This document shows positions 1-8,098 of a DNA stretch of 64,000 nucleotides, in pieces. The position numbers and the translations under genes were made by a program. Location of the stretch: NCBI RefSeq assembly GCF_042219825.1, contig NZ_JBHJHQ010000005.1, positions 124,001 through 188,000 of the forward strand, written 5' to 3'. How positions within the stretch are numbered: the first letter of the stretch is position 1; each line of letters opens with the position of its first letter. The notes beneath the pieces were generated by a model. It made no database searches. It was not told the DNA's origin and saw only the letters and a list, made by a program, of their open reading frames with translations. This stretch comes from JBHJHP01 sp042219825. GTDB lineage: Bacteria; Bacteroidota; Bacteroidia; Bacteroidales; UBA5342.

Positions 1-243
1 GCTTGGTCCCAGGTACGTGGTGTGCGCTCCCATATCTTTGGCAGCAACTTCAAATGCGCAACGGGTTCGTGTTGAAGTTTTTTCAAATATCAGCGCAATC
101 TGTTTGTTTTCAAGCCTTGGTATCAATACACCCTTTTCCTTTTCCGCTTTCAGTTTTGCTGACAAATCAAGCAGCATTTTTATCTCTTCCGTACTGAGGT
201 CCAGTAATTTAAGAAAATGACGATTAAATAATGGATTCACCAT
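1..243 (-). CDS. argF: ornithine carbamoyltransferase, N-terminal part (cut by window edge)
   Basis: The minus strand encodes 81 residues from an ATG at 243 and remains open at base 1, so only the N-terminal part of the protein is present. It would transfer the carbamoyl group of carbamoyl phosphate to ornithine to make citrulline in arginine synthesis. The visible carbamoyl-phosphate binding signature is FEKTSTRTR, followed by FEVAAKDMGAHTTYLGPS, the usual order in ArgF/ArgI. The early HFLKLLDLS segment also matches the family start. A GTG directly follows the ATG and is an alternative start. The acetylornithine-specific paralogue found in some Bacteroidota cannot be fully excluded because the specificity loops lie outside the window. 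Confidence 0.87.
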   Translation of the reverse strand, partial: MVNPLFNRHFLKLLDLSTEEIKMLLDLSAKLKAEKEKGVLIPRLENKQIALIFEKTSTRTRCAFEVAAKDMGAHTTYLGPS

Positions 244-265
244 AACAATTGCTTTTTTTGCGTTG

Positions 266-273
266 TATATTTG
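266..273 (+). promoter_or_regulatory. TATATTTG -7 element upstream of the first nitroreductase
   Basis: TATATTTG matches the Bacteroidota -7 consensus TAnnTTTG. It would start transcription near base 279, leaving a leader of about 45 bases before the ATG at 325. No good TTTG -33 element lies 19-21 bases upstream, so this is a moderate call. Confidence 0.45.
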
Positions 274-281
274 CACTAAAA

Positions 282-309
282 TAGTAAATCTGAAGTGTAG
301 TAAATCTGA
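282..309. repeat. two direct copies of TAGTAAATCTGA in the nitroreductase leader
   Basis: The 12-base word TAGTAAATCTGA occurs at 282-293 and again at 298-309, a period of 16 bases. It sits between the predicted transcription start (about 279) and the ATG at 325, so it could be an operator or a leader element. It could also be a chance duplication. Confidence 0.4.
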
Positions 310-324
310 TAACCCTCATAATTT

Positions 325-873
325 ATGGAATCCTTTTTTGAACTTATCAAATCGAGACGTAGTTGCAGGAAATTTAAGAGTGAAAAACCTGACAAAAGTA
401 TAATTGATAAAATATTACAGTCTTGTTTGATGTCACCGTCATCCAAAAGCAGAAGCCCATGGCATTTTGTTTTAATTGATGACCAGGCGCTACTGAAACG
501 TCTATCTATGAGTAAACCACATGGATCAAAACTAATTGCAGAAGCACCGATCGCCATCGTTATTCTGGCAGATCCGGCAACCAGCGATGTATGGATAGAG
601 GATACATCAATTGCATCCATCAACCTGCAAATGGCAGCTGAAGATTCCGGTCTGGGAAGCTGCTGGGTCCAGATAAGAAACAGAGATTATGACGAACAAA
701 CCACCTCTGAGAAATATATCCGGGGGATACTGAATATTCCTGAAAACATGATGATAGAATCCATTATTGCCTTAGGATACAAAGATGAAAACAAGGAACC
801 GCATGACATTCAAAAATTGAAAAAGGACAGAATATCATACAACCAGTTCAAAAACAAATATAGCTTTGACTAA
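325..873 (+). CDS. nitroreductase family protein
   Basis: This 182-residue protein belongs to the FMN-dependent nitroreductase family, which uses NAD(P)H to reduce nitro groups, quinones or flavins. The N-terminal KSRRSCRKF motif is the usual FMN-phosphate contact, followed by a SPSSKSRSPWHFVLI stretch like the family SPS...PW motif, and LGSCWVQIRN near residue 110 matches the C-terminal FMN-binding region. The length is normal for the short branch of the family. It stands alone on the plus strand and its stop overlaps the tail of the convergent penicillin-binding protein gene by four bases. The true substrate cannot be read from the sequence. Confidence 0.82.
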   Translation: MESFFELIKSRRSCRKFKSEKPDKSIIDKILQSCLMSPSSKSRSPWHFVLIDDQALLKRLSMSKPHGSKLIAEAPIAIVILADPATSDVWIEDTSIASINLQMAAEDSGLGSCWVQIRNRDYDEQTTSEKYIRGILNIPENMMIESIIALGYKDENKEPHDIQKLKKDRISYNQFKNKYSFD

Positions 874-3194
874 CGGTTTTTCTTTTTCCTGAATAAATTT
901 CCCAGTTTTTCCAAAAACGATTCCTCTTTAACCTTTGTGGAATCACTTTTTACATGTTTTTTATTTCCTGCAAAAATATCTCCCACAATATCTATTAACT
1001 GTTCAATTCTGTCAGCAGGTTCTGCGTGATCGCGGTACATTGCCACATCGAACTGCCGGGCCATTCTGTTATTCATCATTTTAAATGAACTATCGAAATA
1101 CCGTGTGTATTCGCCATCAGCCTGCGTATTTTTTACCATATTGGCAAATATTGGCAAAGCCATGTATGCGCCCTGTCCGTATGTTATGGTACGGAAATGG
1201 ATTGCCGGATTTTCTGCTCCGACCCAAATACCGGTGATCAAATCAGGTGTTAATCCTATAAACCAGCCATCAGCATTCTGCTGAGTTGTACCGGTTTTTC
1301 CACCCATATCCATTCTTATACCATACGTCGAGCGAATAGATCGTGCTGTGCCGCTGTCCACCACCATTTTTAGCATATAAGCCATGGTAAGAGCCACGTC
1401 CTCATCCAGTACTTTAACCGGTTTTACTGGTCTGAATTCTTCCAGCACTTTCCCGTTTCTATCTTCAATCCGTGTCAGATAATACGGTTCAACCCGATAT
1501 CCGCCATTTACAAAGGCAGCATAGGCCGGCACCATCTCAATAAGTGGAATCTCAGCTGTACCAAGCGCTATTGAAGGCACATCCGGCAAGCTTGTTTTGA
1601 TCCCAAGATCATATGCCGTTTGTTTTACATTTTCAAGACCGCACTTCATGGCAACCTGAACGGTAACCGTATTTACGGAATTTACCAAAGCACCAAGAAC
1701 CGAGTATTCCCCTCCGTATTTGTTATCTGAATTCGAAGGAGTCCAGTTGTCATAATCCGTGTAAACAATGCTGTCATTTTTAAAAAAATCATCGGGTTCA
1801 ATGCCATATTCAAGTCCTGTAGTGTACACAAAAGGTTTAAACGTTGAACCAACCTGACGCCTGGAAAGCACATGATCGTACTGGTAGTATTTATGGTTTA
1901 TTCCACCAACCCAGGCCTTTACATATCCGCTGTCGGGTTGCAATGCAAGCAATCCTGTATGCAAAAACTGAAGACTGTATTTTATGGAATCCAATGGAGT
2001 GATCGTCATATCTTTTTCCCCGTTCCACGAAAACATTTTACGTTTAACAGGTGCATTAAATGCAGAATCAATTTCAGTTCTTGTTTTATTCTGCTTCACC
2101 ATCCGCTTAAACCTGTCAGAATTTTCAATGGCATTTCTAATGATTTCCGGATGTTTGTTCCATGGTTTACTGTTTTTCCAGTGATTATCAAAATCGCTCT
2201 GAAGCCGGCTCATATGATACTTCATTGCATCCTCTGCATCCCTTTGCAACCCGGCATCAATGGTGGTATAAATTTTAAGACCATCCCTATACAAATCGTA
2301 TGGATCCCCGTTTTCTTTAAAGTGTGTGGCACACCACTTCTGCAGATCCTGCCGCAGATATTCCCTGAAATACGGTGCCAACCCACTGTGATGAGACAAT
2401 AGTTTATAGTTTATTTCAAGAGGTATTTCCTTTAGTGAATCGGCTACATTTTCTTCCAGGTAATTGTATTTAACCATTTGATTTAAAACGATATTTCGCC
2501 GAGGCAGTGCGTTTTCCGGATGATAATACGGGTTGTACAAATTGGTTCCCTTCAACATCCCAATGAGAACAGCAGCCTCCTCCACTGTCAGATCTTTGAG
2601 ATCCTTACTAAAATAATGATCTGCTGCACTTTTAATTCCAAATGTATTGTCACCAAACGGAACCGTATTCAGATAGAGGGTCAGAATCTCATCCTTGCTA
2701 TAGATATCTTCCAGACGCCTTGCTGCAATCATTTCCTTCACTTTACTGAAAGAAAGACTTAAAAATGAATCCCCAATTCGGGGATAAAGGTTTTTAATGA
2801 GTTGCTGGCTGATTGTACTTCCTCCACCTGAGCTTCTGTCTCCCATCAATATGGATTTCACCAAAACTCTTATTACACTGCGCCTGTCAATTCCTCCATG
2901 CTCAAAAAAGCGGGCATCTTCAGTTGCCACCAATGCCTGAATAATAAATGTGGGAATCTCATCAAAAGATGCATTAGACCGGTTTTCAAAAAAGTATTTA
3001 CCCAACAATTCATTATTGTCACTGTAAACTTCTGAAGCCAGGTAATTTCTTACGTCTTTCAGTTCCTCTTTCGTAGGAATATTGCCCCATCTGCCAGAAA
3101 AAAGCATACTAAGCCCCGCAACAAGCAGCAGAACAGCAGACAGAAATAATATAATAACAATTCTGAGAAAACGCTTTTTAGATTTCAGAGCCAT
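870..3194 (-). CDS. class A penicillin-binding protein (PBP1a-type transglycosylase/transpeptidase)
   Basis: This 774-residue bifunctional enzyme polymerises lipid II and cross-links peptidoglycan at the outer face of the inner membrane. A single N-terminal membrane anchor (about residues 8-32) is followed by a GT51 transglycosylase domain with the EDARFFEHGGID motif and a GGGSTISQQLIKNL motif. The penicillin-binding transpeptidase domain has the active serine in STFK (Ser450, Lys453), the SVN motif (SVNTVTVQ) and KTGTT. The C-terminus is lysine-rich (FRKKKNR). The length is typical of Bacteroidota PBP1a. It lies alone between two nitroreductase genes and no operon partner is evident. Confidence 0.95.
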   Translation of the reverse strand: MALKSKKRFLRIVIILFLSAVLLLVAGLSMLFSGRWGNIPTKEELKDVRNYLASEVYSDNNELLGKYFFENRSNASFDEIPTFIIQALVATEDARFFEHGGIDRRSVIRVLVKSILMGDRSSGGGSTISQQLIKNLYPRIGDSFLSLSFSKVKEMIAARRLEDIYSKDEILTLYLNTVPFGDNTFGIKSAADHYFSKDLKDLTVEEAAVLIGMLKGTNLYNPYYHPENALPRRNIVLNQMVKYNYLEENVADSLKEIPLEINYKLLSHHSGLAPYFREYLRQDLQKWCATHFKENGDPYDLYRDGLKIYTTIDAGLQRDAEDAMKYHMSRLQSDFDNHWKNSKPWNKHPEIIRNAIENSDRFKRMVKQNKTRTEIDSAFNAPVKRKMFSWNGEKDMTITPLDSIKYSLQFLHTGLLALQPDSGYVKAWVGGINHKYYQYDHVLSRRQVGSTFKPFVYTTGLEYGIEPDDFFKNDSIVYTDYDNWTPSNSDNKYGGEYSVLGALVNSVNTVTVQVAMKCGLENVKQTAYDLGIKTSLPDVPSIALGTAEIPLIEMVPAYAAFVNGGYRVEPYYLTRIEDRNGKVLEEFRPVKPVKVLDEDVALTMAYMLKMVVDSGTARSIRSTYGIRMDMGGKTGTTQQNADGWFIGLTPDLITGIWVGAENPAIHFRTITYGQGAYMALPIFANMVKNTQADGEYTRYFDSSFKMMNNRMARQFDVAMYRDHAEPADRIEQLIDIVGDIFAGNKKHVKSDSTKVKEESFLEKLGNLFRKKKNR

Positions 3195-3276
3195 AAAATA
3201 GATTTCGTTTTACCTATAAACGACAAACTACAGATAAATTGCACGTAGCGGTAAAACGCATCTGTAATTTATCACG

Positions 3277-3807
3277 TCAACCATTATAACAATCCCAATG
3301 GACGATCTGATTAAGGGGTTTGCGTTTTTTTACTTTTGAAGACAGATCATCATTATCAGCAGGGATTCCGACAGGCAGCATTGCAATCGGTTCAATATTT
3401 GGAGGAAGATTCAGAATTTCACGTGTAAGAATGGGATTAAAATTACATACCCAACATGTTCCAAGTCCCATTTCCGCTGCCTGTAATGTCATATGATCTA
3501 CAGCAATTGCCACATCTATATCGGTATGATCCTTCCCATCAGCCTTTCTGTGCCATCCTTCAGCATGATCCCCACAAATTACGATTACAACCGGAGCCGT
3601 TTTGAACCATTCACGGGAATAACAGGAATGTATTTTTTCCAACATTTCCGGTTCACGAATGACAATGAATTGCCAGGGTTGATAGTTTACAGCTGAAGGA
3701 GCTATCCTACCAGCATCCAAAATCATTTCAATTTTCTCCCTGCCAATAATAATATCTTTGTATTGTCGTACTGAATATCGCTTTTGGATCAGTTCTTTAA
3801 AATCCAT
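3277..3807 (-). CDS. nitroreductase family protein
   Basis: A 176-residue FMN-dependent oxidoreductase, distinct from the copy at 325-873. It shows the QKRYSVRQYKD N-terminal motif, PSAVNYQPWQFIVI for FMN binding, and GLGTCWVCNFNP near residue 115. The family reduces nitro compounds, quinones or flavins with NAD(P)H in the cytoplasm. It ends upstream of the PBP1a gene and begins two bases after the stop of the small membrane protein at 3810-4331, so it is probably the last gene of a four-gene minus-strand operon that starts at the DUF4199 gene. Substrate is unknown. Confidence 0.82.
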   Translation of the reverse strand: MDFKELIQKRYSVRQYKDIIIGREKIEMILDAGRIAPSAVNYQPWQFIVIREPEMLEKIHSCYSREWFKTAPVVIVICGDHAEGWHRKADGKDHTDIDVAIAVDHMTLQAAEMGLGTCWVCNFNPILTREILNLPPNIEPIAMLPVGIPADNDDLSSKVKKRKPLNQIVHWDCYNG

Positions 3808-3809
3808 AA

Positions 3810-4331
3810 CTAAAAATATTGACTTACCTCTTTTTGCAACTGATTCTTTGCCAGATCTACAGGCGTTTTACCTGCATCGTGATAATCCTCAATGAATTCT
3901 TTTGATAATTCAAGTGCAGGTGACTGAGGATTTATTCCTGACACTGTTGAATTTAATAATCTAACTACACTTTCTTTTGCCGTTACGATCAATGTCCATG
4001 CTTCAGGCGAAACGTATAATTGTTGCGACAAATTATGCTCATATTCCATGCGGATAGTTTTTAAAAGTTCACTATGCAACTGCATGGCATTCATATCGTG
4101 ACGCTGAACCCTGAGTACAAGGTTTTCTGGTGTTATCCGTTCAAGAAAAAGAATCATGCGTTCATACGCACGAAACCGTAATGGTGTTGTGACCTTAAGA
4201 TTATTATTCTTCAATTCAAAATACCTGCGGTTTTCTGTCAGCTTAAAAAACCGCTTCTGTGTAGTATAAACCGCCAACCATACCAATAAAGCCGGCAATA
4301 AGTACTTAATCACATCCCAAAGTTCATTCAT
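3810..4331 (-). CDS. conserved membrane-anchored protein of unknown function
   Basis: A 173-residue protein with one N-terminal membrane segment (LLPALLVWLAVYTT) followed by a soluble, mostly helical domain of basic and acidic residues. I chose the ATG at 4331, two bases downstream of the glycosyltransferase stop. A TTG at 4337 would overlap that stop and add only two residues. The tail contains a DLAKNQLQKEV helix. It resembles small conserved Bacteroidota proteins encoded beside cell-envelope genes, but I recognise no catalytic motif. Its tight spacing between the glycosyltransferase and a nitroreductase suggests co-transcription. Confidence 0.7.
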   Translation of the reverse strand: MNELWDVIKYLLPALLVWLAVYTTQKRFFKLTENRRYFELKNNNLKVTTPLRFRAYERMILFLERITPENLVLRVQRHDMNAMQLHSELLKTIRMEYEHNLSQQLYVSPEAWTLIVTAKESVVRLLNSTVSGINPQSPALELSKEFIEDYHDAGKTPVDLAKNQLQKEVSQYF

Positions 4332-4333
4332 AA

Positions 4334-5290
4334 TCAAATTTTTTCGGCAATAAGGTATTTATTACGTTCGGCCCCGTTACGCGAAACCAACTCCGCAATA
4401 AAACCAGAAAGGAACAGCTGTGCCCCTATGATCATTGAAGTGAGTGCAATATAAAAAAATGCATTATCAGTAACCAATGGTGCTTTAAGATGATGCGACA
4501 ACGCTAACAATTTTTGAACGCCAACCCAAACAGCTGCTATTACACCAATTAAAAACATTATAATTCCCCAGACTCCGAAAAAATGCATTGGCCTTTTCCC
4601 GAATCTGGAAATGAACGTAACAGATAACAAATCCAGCGGGCCTCTGATAAATCGTTCCAGCCCAAACTTTGTTACGCCAAACTTTCGTTCCTGATGCTGG
4701 ACTACTTTCTCACCGATTTTTTTGAACCCTGCCCATTTGGCTAAAACAGGAATGTAACGGTGCATATCTCCGTAAACCTCAATACTCTTAACCACTCTAT
4801 TTTTATAGGCTTTGAGTCCGCAGTTAAAATCATGCAGTTGAATTCCACTCATTCTTCTCGCAGTCCAGTTGAAGAATTTACTGGGGAGGTTCTTTGAAAA
4901 TACAGGATCGTATCGTTTCTTTTTCCATCCCGAAACCATATCATATCCCTCCTTCATAATCATATCATACATGGGAGGAATTTCTTCAGGATTGTCCTGA
5001 AGATCAGCGTCCATGGTAAAAACCACATCACCTACAGCCGCATCAAATCCACAATATAAGGCAGCAGATTTGCCATAGTTCCGCCGGAAACTTATAGCAT
5101 TTATTGTTATGGTGGTGTAACTCTCTTTAAGTTTTTTAATGACATTCCAAGAATCATCATTACTTCCGTCATCAACAAATATAATTTCGGTTGCAAATTT
5201 ATTTTTAACAACCACATCATTTATCCATTTTGTCAACTCCGGCAATGATTCTTCCTCGTTAAACAAGGGAATTACAATAGATATATCCAT
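4334..5290 (-). CDS. family 2 glycosyltransferase, polyprenyl-phosphate sugar transferase type
   Basis: A 318-residue GT2 enzyme of the DPM1/GtrB type, which transfers a sugar from a nucleotide donor to undecaprenyl phosphate at the inner membrane. The start DISIVIPLFNEEESLPEL and the FVDDGSNDDS and FTMDADLQD (DxD) motifs form the GT-A catalytic core. GLKAYKNRVV and the C-terminal pair of membrane segments (about residues 235-262 and 272-300) match the GtrB architecture. The ATG at 5290 is preferred over an upstream TTG. The gene is 14 bases downstream of the DUF4199 gene and is followed closely by a small membrane protein, pointing to one operon for envelope glycan modification. Confidence 0.88.
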   Translation of the reverse strand: MDISIVIPLFNEEESLPELTKWINDVVVKNKFATEIIFVDDGSNDDSWNVIKKLKESYTTITINAISFRRNYGKSAALYCGFDAAVGDVVFTMDADLQDNPEEIPPMYDMIMKEGYDMVSGWKKKRYDPVFSKNLPSKFFNWTARRMSGIQLHDFNCGLKAYKNRVVKSIEVYGDMHRYIPVLAKWAGFKKIGEKVVQHQERKFGVTKFGLERFIRGPLDLLSVTFISRFGKRPMHFFGVWGIIMFLIGVIAAVWVGVQKLLALSHHLKAPLVTDNAFFYIALTSMIIGAQLFLSGFIAELVSRNGAERNKYLIAEKI

Positions 5291-5304
5291 CAAACTGTTT
5301 TCTA

Positions 5305-5895
5305 TTATTCTGTTATGTCTTCTTCTATTCCCGCAAAAGGATCTTTGTTCACTTTTTTAACAAAAATGGAGGTTAGCAGGCTGATGATCGTTCCAATAAT
5401 GATCCCATTTGTTATAGATCCGAATGCAAAATCCTGTGGTGTTGAGATACCATTTTCCTCAAGTTTAGCCAAAGCCTGATCCACTGCTTCTGCCGGAGCA
5501 TTAAAACGGTCAAGCATATCCATGGTAAGTTGCCTGGACATCTCATACAATTCCTTTCCGTAATCAGGATTCACCCATTGCGCATATACATAACTATATA
5601 CAGCAACCAGTAATGACGCAAAAACGGTTACCAATAACCCAAACGTAAATGCTTTACCATATGTAATATATCCGCCCAATTTTCTGTTTCGGTATTGTTG
5701 CTGAGAAATAAAAACGCCACCAAAATATAAGATCAGAGATAGCAGCATCGACATCATCGACATTGTGAAACCACCTGAAATAAGCGTTTTATTCATACCT
5801 GTTGTAGTAAGAATAATGTTGTAAATTACCAGCACTATTCCAAAAATGAAACCGTAAAACATTGAATTACTAATAATTGATTGATCCTTTTCCAT
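5305..5895 (-). CDS. DUF4199 family membrane protein
   Basis: A 196-residue integral membrane protein with four predicted membrane segments, at roughly residues 12-30, 42-62, 78-102 and 163-183. Between segments 3 and 4 lies a hydrophilic loop with MDMLDRFNAPAEAVDQALAKLEENG. This layout and composition match DUF4199, a family found almost only in Bacteroidota and often encoded directly upstream of a GT2 glycosyltransferase, as here. Its function is not known. The linkage suggests a role in assembling or flipping a lipid-linked sugar (inference). Confidence 0.8.
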   Translation of the reverse strand: MEKDQSIISNSMFYGFIFGIVLVIYNIILTTTGMNKTLISGGFTMSMMSMLLSLILYFGGVFISQQQYRNRKLGGYITYGKAFTFGLLVTVFASLLVAVYSYVYAQWVNPDYGKELYEMSRQLTMDMLDRFNAPAEAVDQALAKLEENGISTPQDFAFGSITNGIIIGTIISLLTSIFVKKVNKDPFAGIEEDITE

Positions 5896-6029
5896 AGTAT
5901 TTTAAATTAATAGGGCAAATATATTAGTTTTTAGTCAAAGAGCGATGATAGAATTTCTTTATTCTGAGAAATCACCATGCCCTGTATGAAATGAAACTGA
6001 AATATACCATTCAAAAAAAGTTTAAAAAG

Positions 6030-6060
6030 TTTGCGATGAATCGTAAAATTTCTACTTTTG
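6030..6060 (+). promoter_or_regulatory. SRP RNA promoter (TTTG-N19-TACTTTTG)
   Basis: TTTG at 6030-6033 and TACTTTTG at 6053-6060 are separated by 19 bases, an exact match to the Bacteroidota housekeeping promoter. The SRP RNA 5' end at 6066 lies five bases after the -7 element, which calibrates start-site spacing for the other promoters in this window. Confidence 0.85.
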
Positions 6061-6065
6061 CGCCC

Positions 6066-6162
6066 GGGCAAGTCCCGTACGACCAGCTCCTGCTGAATTC
6101 CCCCAGGGCTTGACGGCAGCAAGGGTAGGCGGTTGTAGCGGTGCGATACGGGCAGCTTGCCC
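6066..6162 (+). ncRNA. ffs: signal recognition particle RNA, small bacterial (4.5S) type
   Basis: The terminal helix is GGGCAAG (6066-6072) with CTTGCCC (6156-6162), and the next helix is CCCGTA (6074-6079) with TACGGG (6147-6152). The apical part reads CAGGGCT-TGAC-GGCAGCAAGGG: a URRC-type tetraloop and the conserved asymmetric loop with AGCA that binds the Ffh M domain. A run CTCTTTTT follows directly. The RNA is part of the ribosome-nascent-chain targeting particle with Ffh and FtsY. It is just under 100 bases, normal for the small type. It probably forms one transcript with the downstream tRNA. Confidence 0.93.
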
Positions 6163-6171
6163 TCTTTTTAT

Positions 6172-6245
6172 GCCGGATTAGCTCAGTTGGCCAGAGCACG
6201 TGATTTGTAATCTCGGGGTCCTCAGTTCGAATCTGAGATCCGGCT
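6172..6245 (+). tRNA. tRNA-Thr, anticodon TGT
   Basis: The cloverleaf is acceptor GCCGGAT/ATCCGGC, D arm GCTC...GAGC, anticodon loop TTTGTAA with anticodon TGT at 6206-6208, and T arm CTCAG-TTCGAAT-CTGAG, with discriminator T at 6245. The anticodon stem CGTGA/TCTCG has one internal T-T mismatch. CCA is not encoded, so it must be added after transcription, as is common in Bacteroidota. Confidence 0.95.
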
Positions 6246-6248
6246 CTT

Positions 6249-6282
6249 AAGAGGTAAATTATATTGATTTACCTCTTTTTTT
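6249..6282 (+). terminator. intrinsic terminator after tRNA-Thr
   Basis: AAGAGGTAAAT (6249-6259) pairs with ATTTACCTCTT (6267-6277) around a 7-base loop and runs into a T tract ending at 6282. It ends the SRP RNA/tRNA transcript. Confidence 0.9.
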
Positions 6283-6375
6283 ATACCTCGACGTGTACGT
6301 TAGTTAATTTAAGTTACAAAATATAACATATTGAAGTATTTTCACGTAATTGTAAAACGCTAAAAACTCACTTAC

Positions 6376-7206
6376 ATGTCAAAAGCATTTCTTATAACCG
6401 GTTGTTCCTCAGGTATCGGCAGAGCCACAGCAGAATTACTTCTTAAAAATGGTTTCGTTGTTTACGCCACGGCGCGCAAACCTGAAACCATCACTGATTT
6501 GAAAAATAAAGGCGCCGTAACCTTATATCTTGACGTCACAAATACAGAATCCATTAAAAATGTGGTTGCAAAGATTGAAAAAGACGAAATTCAGCTTTAC
6601 GGCCTGATTAACAATGCCGGATACGGACAAATGGGTCCGATTGAAGAAATAACCGAAGAACAGGCATTTAACCAGATGAATACCAATGTTCTCGGACTGG
6701 CATCAGTGACCAGGCATGCATTACCTCTGATTCGAAAACATCAGGAAGGTATCATTGTAAATATCAGTTCCATTGCAGGAAAAGTTTCCATGCCTTTAAG
6801 CGGCTGGTATTGTGCATCAAAATTTGCAGTAGAAGCATTATCAGATGCGTTACGCCTGGAAGTGGGACAGTTTGGCATCAAAGTAATAACCATTGAACCA
6901 GGACCAATACGCACAATGTTCGGAGAAACAGCATATTCTTCTGCCGATCATGTTCCGGAATCAAGTGTATATAAGTCAATGATCAATCGTTTGACGGGAT
7001 GGTCAAAAAACACATTAAGTGACCGTGTGGCAGGAAAGCCATATGATGTGGCCAATGTAATTTTTAAAGCTGTTCATAAACGAAATCCACGTGCAAGATA
7101 CAGAGTAACACTACTTGCAAAATCTCTTTTCATTCTCAGAAAATATGCTTCTGACCGTTTGATGGACTTTTTGTTTAGAAAGCAGATGGGGATAAAAAAA
7201 TTCTAA
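6376..7206 (+). CDS. short-chain dehydrogenase/reductase
   Basis: A 276-residue NAD(P)-dependent oxidoreductase of the classical SDR family. The cofactor motif TGCSSGIG is at residues 8-15, NNAG near 86, the catalytic Ser in NISSIAGK, and YCASK supplies the catalytic Tyr and Lys. The following PGPIRTMFG segment is typical of SDRs acting on lipids, retinoids or ketosteroids, but substrate cannot be assigned. The C-terminal extension (about residues 200-276) is basic and partly hydrophobic. It is a single gene, convergent with prmC four bases away. Confidence 0.9.
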   Translation: MSKAFLITGCSSGIGRATAELLLKNGFVVYATARKPETITDLKNKGAVTLYLDVTNTESIKNVVAKIEKDEIQLYGLINNAGYGQMGPIEEITEEQAFNQMNTNVLGLASVTRHALPLIRKHQEGIIVNISSIAGKVSMPLSGWYCASKFAVEALSDALRLEVGQFGIKVITIEPGPIRTMFGETAYSSADHVPESSVYKSMINRLTGWSKNTLSDRVAGKPYDVANVIFKAVHKRNPRARYRVTLLAKSLFILRKYASDRLMDFLFRKQMGIKKF

Positions 7207-7210
7207 CTGT

Positions 7211-8059
7211 TTATTCCCCAAATTTTCCATAAACAAACCGTTGTTTTCCGAAAATATCTTTCAAAATAACCACATCATGGAAAGAGTTATTTTCCAGCAA
7301 ACGCTTAACCTCGGCTCCTTTATTTTCATTAATTTCTAACCATATTTCACCATCATTCGCCAGATATAACCGGGCAAATTCAGATATTCTCTGATAAAAA
7401 ATCAATGGATCATCATCGGGAACAAACAAAGCACTGTGTGGCTCATACTTCAGGACATTGGCTTCCATTTGAACTTTTTCACTTTCCAGCACATAGGGCG
7501 GATTACTTACAATCATGTTAAACTTTTTAACGGGCAATGTACCGTTTTGAGATAAGATATCGTAATAAAAAAAGTGTACGTCCAGATTATTTAGCTTAGC
7601 ATTTTCATTGGCCAGTTCAATCGCAACCTGCGATATATCACAGCCAAACACCTTGGTTCCTGGCATATACTTCTTCAATCCAAGTGCTATGCAACCTGAT
7701 CCGGTCCCAATATCCAGTATATTAGCTGAATTTGCTGCCACTTTATTGCTGATACGAGATACCAGTTCTTCAGTTTCCGGTCTGGGAACCAATACTCCGG
7801 GTCTAACATTAAGATTCAGTCCTACAAATTCAGTATCACCCGTTATATATTGGATAGGTTCGTACTTAGTAAGACGATCAACAATTGACGAAATCCTTGA
7901 TGACACATCTTTAGGTAGTATCTTGTCATTATTCAGCAAGATACGTGTTTTGTCATATCCAAGAACATGCCCCAGTATCCAGACAACAAAACTTTCGACC
8001 TCGCGATCCGGATACAGACCGCCCAGCTTTTGTTTTATGTAGTTGATGTTTTTTTGCAT
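7211..8059 (-). CDS. prmC: peptide chain release factor N5-glutamine methyltransferase
   Basis: A 282-residue SAM-dependent enzyme that methylates the glutamine of the GGQ motif in release factors RF1 and RF2. The substrate-binding NPPY motif (SNPPYVLESE) and the SAM motif ILDIGTGSGCIALGL are present, with a helical N-terminal domain of about 85 residues. Length is normal. A TACCTTTG box at 8067-8074 on the minus strand would place the start of transcription one or two bases before the ATG, so the mRNA may be almost leaderless. It is divergent from ribD, with only 39 bases between the two starts. Confidence 0.93.
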   Translation of the reverse strand: MQKNINYIKQKLGGLYPDREVESFVVWILGHVLGYDKTRILLNNDKILPKDVSSRISSIVDRLTKYEPIQYITGDTEFVGLNLNVRPGVLVPRPETEELVSRISNKVAANSANILDIGTGSGCIALGLKKYMPGTKVFGCDISQVAIELANENAKLNNLDVHFFYYDILSQNGTLPVKKFNMIVSNPPYVLESEKVQMEANVLKYEPHSALFVPDDDPLIFYQRISEFARLYLANDGEIWLEINENKGAEVKRLLENNSFHDVVILKDIFGKQRFVYGKFGE

Positions 8060-8098
8060 AGCTTTGCAAAGGTAAGAAAAGGTTAGAGCATTAAAAAC

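Noticed and set aside
6011..6199. Short minus-strand frames over the SRP RNA and tRNA
   Set aside because: They are shadows of the SRP RNA and tRNA-Thr genes.
8060..8098. FMN riboswitch before ribD
   Set aside because: The divergent intergenic region is only 39 bases, far too short for an FMN aptamer.
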